A stretch of 64,000 nucleotides of DNA from Tillus elongatus (taxonomy: Eukaryota; Arthropoda; Insecta; Coleoptera; Cleridae), in assembly GCA_964006375.1 (NCBI GenBank), contig OZ023265.1:157888618-157952617 (forward strand), in the 5' to 3' direction. Position numbers and translations under genes: made by a program. This document shows positions 37,625 to 49,275 of the stretch, piece by piece (the first letter of the stretch is position 1; each line of letters begins with the position of its first letter). The notes beneath the pieces are model-generated. The model had not been told where the DNA came from, ran no database searches, and saw only the letters and a list, made by a program, of their open reading frames with translations.

Positions 37625-38988
37625 GGTTGTATTATTTCATATTTGACCATAAATTACTGATTATAGTGGTTAAAAAATAAGTATAAAGATGTCAAGAACT
37701 TTGGTAAATGGAGGTAACAATAAAGCAATTGAGAGGAGGAAGTTAAAGTAAGAAATATTGTCCATTTAGAATGTCAAAATTTGAAGTGTAGTGAACTTGG
37801 TCCAAAATTGCCAGTTACTTTTTGGATGAACCCGTTAAATTTTATAAAAACACGGCACAAGTCATAGACTTATTGTGTATTGCATATTGTATAATTTAAT
37901 TGAATAAACATAATAATAGTAGGTGATAATTCGGGCCTCAAGTGATACACCGTAAATACTGTATTTGTATTTTCTCTACTGTAAACATTTTTAACCCATA
38001 TCCACGTCGTATATATAAATACAAAAAATAACATATAATTGTTTTAGTCTACAGTGTTCTAAGGTGTAAACAAAGACATAACTTGTCTGCGACCAAATCT
38101 CATCCATGAATTGTGAACACTTTTTGCAGGGTCTTAACAACTAAACCAAAAGCTATTTTTCCATATTAATCGCTTGAGTGATAGCTTTTAATTAACTTAA
38201 CCGAACCAGTTTCTGCAAACAAAATAACAAAAAAGGTTTTTTAAAACAAATTTCTAATTATCTGTGAAGATCATTGTGTTATTTGCAAGATTTAGTAGGC
38301 TGCTTTTATATAGGTCTTACTATGTATCAAAACTGAAGATTCTAGTTTAATGAGAAATTGGGTTGTCTCCATTTGGAATATTTTTATGAAAATTCGCTAC
38401 CATAACGCACTTAAATTCTTTTCAACACTTATTCATTATTGCTGTAGCCTTACTTTTTGAAATTAAAATAAATATAAACAATACAAAATTTTGAAATTAA
38501 AATTTTAATAATTTAACCTAAACATCTGTTTATATAATTTCAACTACGGATGTATGTACTTTGTAGTACCTACCTAGATATTATAAATACTTACTGTATT
38601 AGTTTGAGGTAGGTATATTTCTTCTTAAAATAATTTTGTTTCACTTTGGTAACACCTACCAGTGAATTCTGTATAGAGTTCACTAGGTAATACATACAAT
38701 ATCTACAATCTACATGCAGTTTACCTATCACAATTATATTTGTTTATTGGATGTTACAATCATAGTATACTACTACAGTCATTTTGTTAAAGTTAAGTTA
38801 AAATTATAAGTTGGGTTATTGTTTACCTACTATTTGAATTAACCTTAGAATATAGGTACCTAGTTGTTTTATATTATAAGATCCTAATAAGGTATTAGCA
38901 ATTAGCATCAGCGGAGTCGATTTCGAGGTTATGCGATGCGCAAAACGTACCCGCGCACAAATAGCTACGTGTGGTCAAAGTTAACTAG

Positions 38989-38994
<6 letters not shown>
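37625..38994. other. No gene seen
   Basis: About 1.4 kb of AT-rich sequence. ATGAAAATTCGCTACCATAA at 38386-38405 is an isolated terminal motif of the modular repeat. A GC-richer patch at 38905-38985 has no clear splice sites. Confidence 0.5.
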
Positions 38995-39032
<38 letters not shown>

Positions 39033-39045
39033 AAGAGAGAGAGAT
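38995..39045. repeat. (GA)n microsatellite
   Basis: About 50 bp of GA with a few interruptions. Confidence 0.97.
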
Positions 39046-39224
39046 GGCTTTTAATTTTAAATACCGTGAACGTGAAGAATATTTATGCATAATGTAACGT
39101 CGTTGTAGATTGCTTTTAAACAAATTGAATAACTTCCATTAATTTTTTTATTTGTTAGTATACATTCGCATGCTAAGATTTTGAGCTTTTGGACGCAAAC
39201 TTTGTCCCGGTATTAGGAAACAAA

Positions 39225-39808
39225 TGGTCCAAGGCTGACAACTTACAAAATTGGTAGTTGGTTGTACATTGTACACAGCTCTATCAATAAAATTTTGTGT
39301 AAACTAGAGCTGTCGTGACAACATACTACCTGGTCCTGCACCGAAATGGCACCCTGTCGTATCTCTCACAATGTTCTCCAGTCTGACATCTTGCAATAAC
39401 TACCATTGTTTAGATTTTAAGCTACGGTTTATTTAAATAGCATAGCAGTACAGGTAACGTCATTTGTGTTTCTCCAACACTGTGTATGTTATATTACAGA
39501 ATCTGAAGTGATGTCGAGGATTATTTTATTATCAATTGCAAATAACTTTATTTTCCTTCGATCAAACAACTTGAAAACTGGTATACAACCATGTCAGTCT
39601 ATTTTCTCTTAAGTTGTAATTTTTCGTTTCAATCACTTAGACGATTTGAGAGATATTGCGCTTTAAAAAATATTTTTTAATTTATTATTAACAATAATTG
39701 GCCGTTAAAATTTGATGAACGAACTCATCCAAGCCATTAGCAAAATAAGGGTGATTTCCAAATTTGGTCCAAATCAATGAAGTATCTTTTGAAATATCGG
39801 TTAGATAC

Positions 39809-39896
<88 letters not shown>

Positions 39897-40022
39897 ATTT
39901 TAACTGACCATTGAGATGGGTTTCAGATGCCCTAATTCTCGCTCATTTGGGGAAATTTTCCGAAAGTCTCACCATCGATACCTCTCTATTAGTAAATTTT
40001 CTTAAGGAAAATTCACTAAAAA
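39225..40022 (+). mobile_element. 0.75-kb repeat with (TA)n and A/hairpin end, copy 2
   Basis: Collinear with 23940-24690, with an additional left part (GCTGACAACTTACAAAATTG) that is also found, reversed, at 52400-52720 and, direct, at 54195-54440. It includes (TA)n at 39821-39892 and the hairpin at 39990-40022. Confidence 0.75.
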
Positions 40023-40740
40023 ACACGCTATTCTAAACAACTGGTCTTTTACCAGAGATGCGATATACATTTGCACTTGTATTTTAACTAGATGGCCACT
40101 ACTTGCATACCAGAATTATTAGTTTGCAGCACTTTATAATTTGAAACTACTGGTGAGAAGGATCTAGCCAAATCTTGCCTCCCTTAACACGGAGGAAGAA
40201 ATAATTATTCACCTACCCAGGAGATGTTCTTTAAGTTGATGCTTGAAAGCAATTTAATTTCTAGATACATATATGCAAGGGATGTTCTTTAAGTTGATGG
40301 ATGAAAGCATTTTAATTTCTAGGCACATATATCCCAGCTTTGTAATGTCAGTGAAAGCAGCCGCTTCGCTTTATAAGGCAGAAACTAAGACAAAAGAGTG
40401 TATACGGAGATAAGAACAATACAAGGCAGTTCCTGTGTAATTAAGAATGTGTCAAAAGAAAGATGAATTCACGTCATCCAGCTTTAGTTTTAGCAAAGCG
40501 CACATAATATCTATCCGCTGCATCCTTTGTTGTTAATTGATTGTTGCTTTTTGTTTATTTTTTAATGCCGCATATAATTTGATATTTTTAGGAAGTTTCG
40601 CTTTGCTGTGGAGCTAGTTTTTGGCTATGACTGACTATAATAATCTGGGGTCAAGTATTGCATGTCATGTAACATGTAGCATGTATTTAACATAAACGTG
40701 ACATGTCACACGCGTTAACGCCTTTTATTTTTCTACAATA
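40023..40740. other. No gene seen; short local duplication
   Basis: A segment of about 60 bp (GATGTTCTTTAAGTTGATG...TTTAATTTCTAG) is duplicated at 40220-40265 and 40277-40322. The rest is not repeated in the window. Confidence 0.5.
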
Positions 40741-41010
40741 AGGCTTCTGAATCAGTCCCTTTAGTGACGTCAGAGTCTAAGTCCCTCTAGTGACGTCAAA
40801 CTCGGCGGTCGGTTACTCTACCGCATCACAACTCGATGAAATACGCCTGCAAACGCGACAGCTCCATGACATGTCCAGATAAGAAAATCTTTATAAACGG
40901 TTGCATTGCGTAACACGCTCTCTTCTGTTTCAAGTCAACCTAGAAATGTTATCGTACAGTTAAATTTTAAATCGGGAAAAACAGAATGCCTAAATAGGTA
41001 AGTTTTATAC
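40741..41010 (+). promoter_or_regulatory. Promoter-like block with two CRE palindromes
   Basis: TGACGTCA occurs perfectly at 40765-40772 and 40791-40798, each inside a TAGTGACGTCA context, 26 bp apart. TATAAACGG at about 40892 could serve as a TATA box. About 105 bp further lies ATAG followed by GTAAGTTTTA, a good splice donor (about 40999). The arrangement would suit a promoter with a noncoding first exon. There is no transcript evidence, and the paired copies could also be a local duplication. Confidence 0.35.
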
Positions 41011-41330
41011 TTAAATACCCGCTTATTTTCTAGTTATAAACTATATACTGTTAAACGGTGGCTTAATTCAGTAACTACTTGCCATTGTGCTGTCCTAATT
41101 GCATTTTAAAAGAGATCATTTAAGATTTTGGTTCATTTACGTTGTTTTATTTCTAATTATTAACGCAGATAAATTTTGTATTTAAACGCAACCTGCTACG
41201 AGCCGCCTCATGTAAACCATTAAGTCCTGAACCAACAATGATACACCTGAAATTTTATAGCACCCCGCTAAATGGGTTCCCAAATCTATGAAGACATTAC
41301 CGATAAATGGGATCCCAAATCTTAGAATAC

Positions 41331-41370
41331 ATTACCGCTAGATAGCAACCCTCTGAATGACACCCTGCTT
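41331..41370. repeat. Left part of a 43-bp minisatellite
   Basis: ACCGCTAGATAGCAACCCTC ... TGACACCCTGCTT is one unit of the tandem repeat that continues at 42757-42875 on the other side of the LINE. Confidence 0.75.
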
Positions 41371-42756
41371 TTTTATAATTTCAACAACACACGACGAGGG
41401 CTTACAGCCTAAATACTATCGTACCGTGGGTGTTGACAAGGAGGAAAGAGACAGCTTGTTAATTCTGGACTTGAAGGTTTGGAGGTTCAGAGGAGAAGGA
41501 AAAACATGTACCGGCAAGGAATTCCACAACTTGGAAGTCCTCGGGACAAAAAAGCGGGCATAACAAGATGTTCTAAGTCTGGTGACCTGGACAGTAAAAG
41601 GGTGCATTCGCTCTGTTCCCCTGGTAGATCTGTTGGGGGCAGCAGGTAGGGGAACTATGGAGGAAAGTTTCTCTGAGCAGTACCCGTGCAGATATCTATA
41701 AAAGAGAGAGAGAGAGAGGTCACAAACGGCACGTCGGTGGGCAAAGAATGGCAGCCTTTGGGTGAGGGTAGGGTCACCGATGAGACGTATAGCTCTCTTT
41801 TGAATGGAGTCCAGGATAGCGAATGTAGAAGCGGCAGCTGCACCCCAGATGTGAGACTAGTATTCGAGGTTTGGCCTTATTTGTGAAGTATATAAGTTAT
41901 AGAGATTAGCTGGTGAAAAGTATTTGCAAGCCCGGAAGAGGAAACCTAATTTCTTAGGTGCCGCTACTGCAATTGATGTGACATGTTGGTGCCATTTAAG
42001 ATTTCGATCCACAGAAATGCCAACAAGAGAAAATGACTCATTACTTTGAATAACTTGGTTGTTCATTGTGATGGGTCTAGGGCTGGTGTATCTCTTATAG
42101 GAAAGAAAACAAGACTTAATTTTGGTGGGGTTGAATTGTACAAGATTTCTACTTCCCCAGTCTAACATTTTTTGGAGATCCACGGAGACAGAACCCTTCA
42201 TGAGTCTGCGATCCTCGTCTAATTGGGCTAAAGAGACAGGCTTAGAATATTGTGTATTTGAGTGGAGGGTGCTGTCGTCCGCGTAACTGTGAACTGGGTT
42301 GGATGTGCTAGAAAGGAGGTCATTGATGTGGAGAAGAAACAAAGTAGGGGCTAAAGCTGAACCTTGAGGAACTCCTGCATTAATTGGATACAGTTTAGAG
42401 GAATGGCCATCCACAACAACATATATGCTCCTGTTGAAGAGGAAATTTGTGGTCCAGGTACAAAGTTTTGGTGGTAGGCCATAGGCCGAAAATTTATTAA
42501 GCAGCGCTGCGTGCCAGACCTGGTGGAATGCTTTGGATTTGTCTAGAGCAACAATCTGGGATTCACCGTGTTGTTACATAGACTTGTTCCAAGAATGGGT
42601 GACAAAGGAAAGGAGGTCGGCAATCGATCTGCGCTGACGGAATCCATACTGCCTGTCGTGGATTAGACTGTGTTTTTCAAGAAATTTTAGTAATTCGGTA
42701 TTTATATACTTTTCCATCACTTAGAGATGACTGAAAGGAGAGAAATAGGCCTGATT
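41371..42756 (-). pseudogene. CR1-like LINE, 5'-truncated, inserted in a minisatellite
   Basis: Minus strand from 42756: EKYINTELLKFLEKHSL, QYGFRQRR, VALDKSKAFHQVWHAALLNK (Asp of palm A kept in frame), INAGVPQGSALAPTLFLLHI, VHSYADDSTLHSN, a 185-codon open stretch to 41857, then frame-shifted parts, and the C-terminal FVPRTSKLWNSLPVHVFPSP ending at 41416. The 3' UTR is short, followed by an A/T-rich tail. It is nearly identical in order to the copy at 44.0-46.1 kb. One stop and two frameshifts are visible. Confidence 0.9.
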
Positions 42757-42875
42757 ACTGGAACCGCTACATAGCAACCCTCTGAATGACACCCTGCTTA
42801 CTGGAACCGCTAAATAGCAGCCCGCTGAATGACACTCTGCTTAATGGAACCGCTAGATTGCACCCTGTCTAAGAT
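42757..42875. repeat. 43-bp minisatellite, right part
   Basis: Two full units and one partial one: GGAACCGCTA-ATAGCA-CC ... TGACAC-CTGCTTA, period 43 bp. The same unit occurs left of the LINE, so the LINE interrupts the array. Confidence 0.85.
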
Positions 42876-42885
42876 CAATCCTCAG

Positions 42886-43000
42886 TGCCGAACCATGAAG
42901 CCGTTTTCCCCGGAAGTCGCATCTATACAATGAGGCACCTCCAGCATCCAAGGCTGGACGAATGCAGTCATCACTCCGGAGGCAGCAGTCTAGATCTCGG
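42886..43000 (+). CDS. Candidate host exon (tentative)
   Basis: ATCAATCCTCAG at 42874-42885 could be an acceptor and GTTAAGT at 43001 a donor. Between them 115 bp stay open in one frame (entry after two bases, 37 codons, two bases left), including FPGSRIYTMRHLQHPRLDEC and SHHSGGSSLDLG. GC content is well above the flanks. The opposite strand is also open, no domain is recognised, and the donor is not the strongest form. If real, it may belong with the promoter-like block at 40.7-41.0 kb. Confidence 0.35.
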
Positions 43001-43520
43001 GTTAAGTGCGTCATTTATCTGTAATTTTCTTTTAAAAGTAGTGTAAGCTCCACAACTCATTTCTACAATGTTATATGCCAATTTGCAGTAGTTAATTTAT
43101 GTTTTTCTTTAGCTAAGTCTGCTTAATTAAATCGAGCTGCATTATATAACTTCAATCATCTTTTAATAAACTGATTTTACTTCTAACTCCTGAATTTTAT
43201 TTGTGCATCTTGAAACCCACCGCCTGCAAGTGCTAAAGCCCACGCCCTGCGTTAATTTATTATATTTGTGCCCCGACTGAGTAGCCAAACTAATCATCAA
43301 TTCTTGAATAAATACCTAGGGCATGATAAAATTTTGTTATACCTGTGCCCAGCGTATAGAGCTAATAATAAATTTTTAGTTATACTTGCGCCCAACGTTC
43401 AGGCATCTCTTACAGGCGTTTTTAAATTTTGTTATACTGTCTCCACAACGTGGGGTTTGGTTTTTTGAGTTATAGCCATTTTAAGTAATAAGTAAAAGAA
43501 AAACTCAAAACAAGACGGGT
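43001..43520. other. No gene seen; loose local repeats
   Basis: Between 43250 and 43450 the phrase TTATAC-TG-GCCCA-CGT recurs three times at roughly 55-bp steps in diverged form. Confidence 0.45.
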
Positions 43521-43962
43521 TAAAACTGGACTCTATATTTAAATAATAAAAGCAAAAATAGCTTTTAATCTTATCCAATTAAAATGTTAACCGCCGACCG
43601 CATTCTGTTGTTCTCATTCCATCGTTTAATGAATATTTGGCAAAGTCAAGCCAACCCAAATTTTGTAACTTCGCAATGACAGATGTTTGGTTGGGTTATT
43701 TACAAGCGCAGATAATGAAACTTATGTAATTCAAAGTGAATTAAAACTGGATTCTATATTTAAATAATAAAAGCAAAAAATTGCTTTAATCTTATCCAAT
43801 TAAAATATTAACCACATACCGCATTTTGTTGTTTTCATTCCATCGTTGAAGGAATATTTGGCAAAGTCAAGCCAAACCACATTTTGTAACTTCGCAATGC
43901 CAGATGTTTGCTTGGATTATTTACAAGCGCAGATAATGAAACTTATGTAATTCAAAGTGAAT
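43521..43962. repeat. 220-bp tandem duplication
   Basis: 43521-43739 and 43740-43962 are about 90 percent alike by eye, beginning TTAAAACTGGA-TCTATATT and ending TGTAATTCAAAGTGAAT. The LINE 3' end lies about a dozen bases further on. Confidence 0.88.
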
Positions 43963-43974
43963 GCCTACATTAAG

Positions 43975-46085
43975 AAACGAAGGGCTTACAGCCTAAATAT
44001 TATCGTACCGTGGGTGTTGACAAGGAGGAAAAAGGCAACTTGTTAATTCTAGACTTGAAGGTAAGGAGGTTCGAAGGAGAAGGAAAAACATGTGCCGGCA
44101 AGGAATTCCACAACTTGGAAGTCCTAGGGACAACAAAGCGGGCGTAACAAGATGTTCTATGTCTGGTGACCTGGACAGTAAAAGGGTGCATTCGCTCTGT
44201 TGCCCTGGTAGATCTGTTGGGGGCAGCAGGTGGGGGAACTATGGAGTAGATGGTCCTCTGAGAAGTGCCCGTGCAAATATCTATAAAAGAGAGAGAGAGA
44301 GAGGTCACCAACGGCACGTCGGTGAGCAAGAGATGGCAGCTTTTGGGTGAGGGTAAGGTCACCGATGATACGTATAGCTCTCTTTTTAATGGAGTCCAGG
44401 ATAGCGAGTGTAGAAGCGGCAGCGGCACCCCAGATGTGGGAGCAGGATTCGAGGTTTGGCCTTATTTGTGAAGTATATGAGGTATAGAGATTAGCTGGTG
44501 AAAAGTATTTGCGAGCCCGGAAAAGGAAACCTAATTTCTTAACAGCCGCTTCTGCAATCGATGTGACATGTTGGTGCCAATTAAGATTTCGATCCACATA
44601 AATGCCAACAAGTGAAAAGGACTCATTACTTTGAATAACTTGGTTGTTCGTTGTGATGGGTCTAGGGCTGGTGTATCTCTTATAAGAAAGAAAGCAAGAC
44701 TGAGATTTGGTGGGGTTGAATTGTACAAGATTTCTACTTCCCCAGTCTAATATTTTTTGGAGATCCACGGAGACAGAACCCTCCATGAGTCTGCGATCCA
44801 CATCTAATTGGGCTAAAGAGACATGCTCAGAATATTGTATATTTGAGTAAAGGGTGCTGTCGTCAGCGTAACTGTGAACTGGGTTGGATGTGCTAGAGAG
44901 GAAGTCATTGATGTGGAGAAGAAACAAAGTAGGGGCTTAAGCTGAACCTTGAGGAACTCCTGCATTAATTTGATACAGGTTAGAGGAATGACCATCCACA
45001 ACAACAGAAATGCTTCTGTTGGAGAGAAAATTTGCTGTCCAGGTACAAAGTTTTGGTGGTAGGCCATAGGCCGGAAGTTTATTAAGCAGCGCTGTGTGCC
45101 AGATCTGGTCGAATGCTTTGGATATGTCTAGAGCAACAATCTGGGATTCACCGTGTAGTTTCATAGACTTGTTCCAAGAATGGGTGACAAAGGAAAGGAG
45201 GTCGGCAGTCAATCTGCGCTGACGGAATCCATACTGCCTCTCGTGGATTAGACTGCGTTTCTCAAGAAATTTTAGTAATTCGGTGTTTATATACTTTTCC
45301 ATCACTTTATATACGACTGAAAGAAGAGAAATAGGCCTGTAGGAAGCGCTTTGGCTCCTTTCTTGGGAATGGGTTGTACTCGATCAGTTTTCCAGTTACT
45401 ATGGAATATGCCTTTATTGTAAGATATCTGAAACAGACGAGTCAGGACAGAAGCAAGTTCTGGTGCGCATTTTTTGAGAACAATTGCTGGGATCTCGTCA
45501 AGGCCAGAAGCTTTCCTGGTATTAAGAGAAGAGAGCATCTTTCGTACCTTTTTAGTTTTGAAAAGGATATCCGTCATTTTATGCGCGACAATGGGGACTG
45601 TTGGTGGTTGAAAATTTGGATGTGGGTTGAGAGTAGAATAGCCGGCGAACAACAAATCAAAAAGTTCAACCTTGCCCAGGGCGGTAGAAACAATTTCATC
45701 CCCTGAGACAAGAGGTTAGAACGTGCTTTTGCAGAAATTATTCCCAATAGATTTAGCAAGAGTCCAGAAGGGTTTGCCGCCGTTGGAGCTTAAGAGGACT
45801 TCGTTTTTGATGTGGTTATTAAACGAGTTTTTTGCCTCAGAAAGAATGCGGACATAGCGGTTTCTTGCGTCGTTAAATGCTTGACGATTTTCTTGACTGG
45901 GATTGTGTAGAATCGTTTTGTGAGCTTTGACCTTTTCAAGTCTGGCCTTGTCACAGGATTTAGAGAACCAGGGCTTTTGAGTGGCTGAAGAGGTTTTCTT
46001 TGTACGTGGAATAAATAATTCCATGCCAGCTTGGATAATTTCGGTGACGTTTTGTGAGGGTGCAAGAGTTGTCGCTACAAACTAC
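43975..46085 (-). pseudogene. CR1-like LINE, longest copy
   Basis: Minus strand: a basic linker (KPWFSKSCDKARLEKVKAHK, 46024-45716), then KVRKMLSSLNTRKASGLDEI and IFHSNWKTDRVQPIPKKG (45655-45302), MEKYINTELLKFLEKRSL to VALDISKAFDQIWHTALLNK (palm A Asp) and INAGVPQGS (45305-44937), FLLHINDFLSSTSNP with VHSYADDSTLYSN, RNLVQFNPTKSQSCFLSYKR, VKKLGFLFRARKYFSPANLY (44927-44157), and the C-terminal part FVVPRTSKLWNSLPAHVF ending at 44000. Frameshifts occur near 45303, 44935 and 44200. The upstream endonuclease is lost at about 46085. CR1 clade is inferred from the motif style. A short 3' UTR ends in TAAGCCC. Confidence 0.9.
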
Positions 46086-46428
46086 CCAACCAGCAAAGTT
46101 GTTTTATAATGCGAATGTCCTGTAGCTATTTTGTTTTATAGGTATTTTATTAACGCTTCCAAAATGCCGATTCATTATATAAAGCTGCAATAAACACTAT
46201 TCCGTTGTAGACAACTGAAGTATTTTATCTTCAAGTTTATCTTCAAAACGTTTATCTAGCAGGACTATAAAATATCTTATAAAACAGTCACAGAATTATT
46301 ATGAAAAAGTTGCCACAGCCTACTTATAAAAAAGTTTCCACCTATAAAATTAAAATGTTTTATAGTGTCTTCTTATTGATTTCCGGCGATATTTTCCATT
46401 CTCTTAAAAACATTTAAAAAAAGGTCGG
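46086..46428. other. No gene seen
   Basis: AT-rich with repeated TTTTATAA phrases. No recognisable feature. Confidence 0.5.
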
Positions 46429-46691
46429 GACGCAGCAAGTGCGTTATGGTAGTGAATTTTTATTAAATGTTTCAAATTCGAATAACTCAACTTTCTGTTA
46501 ACTTACAAAGTTTACTTTTGGCGCCTAGTAAGACCATTCCCAAGGCAAGATATCCACAAAATTTCATTAAAATAACTTTGTAATTTTCGGAGAAAAAATT
46601 TTTTTCGAAAGAAAACTTAAAATTTGAATAACTCAATTTTCTATAAATTTAAAAAGTTGAATTTTGGTAGGTAGTAAGGTCTCTCCCAAGG

Positions 46692-46761
<70 letters not shown>

Positions 46762-46942
46762 AATTTCATCTAACAGATTTGTAATTTTCGGAGAAAAATT
46801 TTTTTTCGAAAGAAAACTCAAAATTTTACCGAAAAACCTTGTCCGATTTTCCTGGCTAACGAACTTATCCAATCCATTAATAAAAGAAAGGCACTTTCCA
46901 AGTTTCATCGAAATCGGTTAATTATTTTGAGTTATCAGATGG

Positions 46943-47036
<94 letters not shown>

Positions 47037-47165
47037 AAATTGAAACTGACCCCGGATATGGGTCCTAGGGGTCCTAGTTCGTGCTCATTTGAAAAAAAAA
47101 TTGCAAAGTCTCACCATTGATACCTCTGTATTAGTGAATTTTTTTAAATAAAAATTCACTAAAAA
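46429..47165 (-). mobile_element. Modular repeat fragments with two (TA)n tracts
   Basis: GGACGCAGCAAGTGCGTTAT at about 46430 opens a terminal piece. A (TA)n at 46693-46758 is followed by module B (minus) to 46945, (TA)n 46946-47029, module A 47030-47125 and the hairpin 47130-47165. Pieces appear nested. Confidence 0.75.
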
Positions 47166-47294
47166 CTATTTTAAAATAACCTCCGGTGACTTTAAATAAG
47201 AGTTATGTTAAAGTACCTTTAGAAACAGTTTCGCTCTTAAGAACAAATTGTTGTTTTAGTAATCAATTTATAACTATTTAATAGTATTGCATTT
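47166..47294. other. Short spacer; no gene seen
   Basis: AT-rich; ends in the first copy of the SINE target duplication. Confidence 0.5.
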
Positions 47295-47651
47295 GTGTGT
47301 GTGTTTGTCTCTTAAACGTTGGCCTATTTCCGCGACTATCGCCAATTACCGACGTCAGGAAAGAGCTTTACCTTACTATCCTGGAAATTTTGCCGAACCC
47401 ATGCCTTTCTGTAAGGAAGGCAGGGATCCTTAACGTGCCCAACATCGCATGGACACGGGACCGACGGCTTTACGCCCCCTCCGAAGGGCAGAACGTGCAT
47501 AAATTCAATTTGCTCAAACACAATGCCAGAACCTCGGTTGATGTTAATGTTACAGTTTGTACTAAAAAGTGAAAGGAGAACCCTGGCATCGAACCCATTA
47601 CCCTTCGGTTCAAAGGCAGACGTTCTTATCGCTGAACCACCGAGGCTCTTT
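47295..47651 (-). mobile_element. Core-bearing tRNA-derived SINE, copy 2
   Basis: The minus strand begins with GAGCCTCGGTGGTTCAGCG (A box), shows a B box GGGTTCGATGCC, then the same body as 34715-35045: GTCGGTCCCGTGTCCATGCG, GGGCACGTTAAGGATCCCT, GGGTTCGGCAAAATTTCCAG. It ends in an (AC)n-like tail. The 11-bp direct repeat GTATTGCATTT flanks it at 47284-47294 and 47652-47662. Confidence 0.92.
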
Positions 47652-47679
47652 GTATTGCATTTCTATGACAATATGAAAA

Positions 47680-48810
47680 ATTCTGGACGCAGCAAGTGCG
47701 TTATGGTAGTGAATTTTCATAAAAATGTTTTTAATAACAAATATGTGTTTTTTTAAGAAAGCATCAAATTTGGTTACCAGTATAATCTATATATTAGAAA
47801 CAATGTGCCATGTTTCATCAAAATAACTTTATTGTGTGAAAATGTACAAAATTTTCCAAAAGTAAACTTAAAGTGTTCCCGAAAAAACACGTTTCTTGGT
47901 CAACCTTATAGGTTAATAGCAAATTGAGCTGTTCAAATATGAAACATTTGATCAAAATTCGCTAGCATAACGTACTTGCTGCGTCTAGAATTTCTTTTCT
48001 TACAAACATGCATTATATCTCGATGGAAAATGCAAAAATGCAATAACATAAGGCGTGTTTGATTAAAAAAAAAAGGAAATTTCTATCACCAATGACTTAT
48101 GGGTCACCCTGTGATTGTAGAAATATTATTTTAAGATCTAGCTCAAGACACCCTATAATTAATATATACAAATTTTTTTCATATCTTATATAATAACGGA
48201 TATATTGAGCTTTATTGATTTTTTACGAAAATTCGACAAAAATTATATACCATTAAACGATAAACTCTATAGCTAAAGCTACTGCCAAGCATCAGAGAAA
48301 GGGTCTATTTGAAATGAATTTTCTGCAAATATTTTAGTAAAATGAAGGACAATGACGGTTGAAATTAAGACTTTAGGGTTTGTAAAACATTCTTCATGAG
48401 ACATTTTATTTCTATAGCCCGTATTAGATTCAAGTTATTTGCCTAAATGTTGCCAATTTTGACATTTTAAATCGCCACTTTGACGTTTTGAGGAAAACCC
48501 CAATTTATTTTTCTTAAAACGCCTATAACTTTTTTGTCTTTTGACCTACATAGCTAAATTATGGTAGATAGCTTACTTATAAGGATATAAACCAGCGTAC
48601 CAAATTTGGTTGCCCTTCCTTTGTTAATTCCGGAGATATAAATTTTTTTCAAAAGAAAACACAAAAATTTCCGGGAAAACCTAGGCAGATTTTCCTGCTT
48701 AACGAACTTATCCAAGCCATTTGCAAAAGGAATTTTTTCACCAAATTTAATCAAAATCAGCCTATTATTTTTTGAGTTATCGGTGAATTTTTTTAAAGAA
48801 AATTCACTCA
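47680..48810 (-). mobile_element. Modular repeat copy lacking (TA)n and module A
   Basis: The 300-bp unit 47685-47986 with both GGACGCAGC-type ends, then module C 47990-48600 and B 48600-48785 in minus orientation, then directly the hairpin at 48783-48810. Comparison with 36061-37462 shows that (TA)n and module A are absent as a block. Confidence 0.8.
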
Positions 48811-49275
48811 AAGACAATATAATCCTTATAGGATTCAATTGTTGACTTATAAATATGCTGTGGCTAACTTAATAGTGGTGGTGATGGTGGAGTTATTTAT
48901 GACCTTGGAACAGAAAGTTCCATCAGCCACAGACTTTTGCTATTTTATATACACAAATATATACAAATACCTTAATAATCTAGAAGACAGAATTATGTTA
49001 CCTATATACAAATATACAATATCTAAACTTATTTATACATATAATAATTTTTGCTTTCTTTTTTCTTTTGTTTCCCCTCTTATTTCTTTTTTTTTTCTTT
49101 TCTTTTAATGTTTTTTAGTTTTTTTTTATTTGAAAAAACTTAATAATAAAACGTATTTATGATCACTGGATTTTATACCTATGGTGATCCAGCTAAAGCT
49201 CATTTTAGGTGAAAGCAATTAACGTGAGTAAGACTTTTGTGTTCGATTTGTAATAAAAAATAATAGTAAATAAAC
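48811..49275. other. No gene seen; T-rich run
   Basis: Contains a (T/C)-rich run at 49065-49130. No recognisable coding feature. Confidence 0.5.

Noticed and set aside
38905..38985. GC-richer patch with a 26-codon open frame
   Set aside because: No acceptable splice sites or start context; left as unassigned.
41699..41720. (GA)n at 41.7 and 44.3 kb as independent microsatellites
   Set aside because: They are the Ser-Leu codons of the CR1-like LINE read on the other strand, present at the homologous place in both copies.
41686..41886. Plus-strand open frames over the LINEs at 41.4-45.7 kb
   Set aside because: Shadows of the minus-strand LINE frames; no independent domain.
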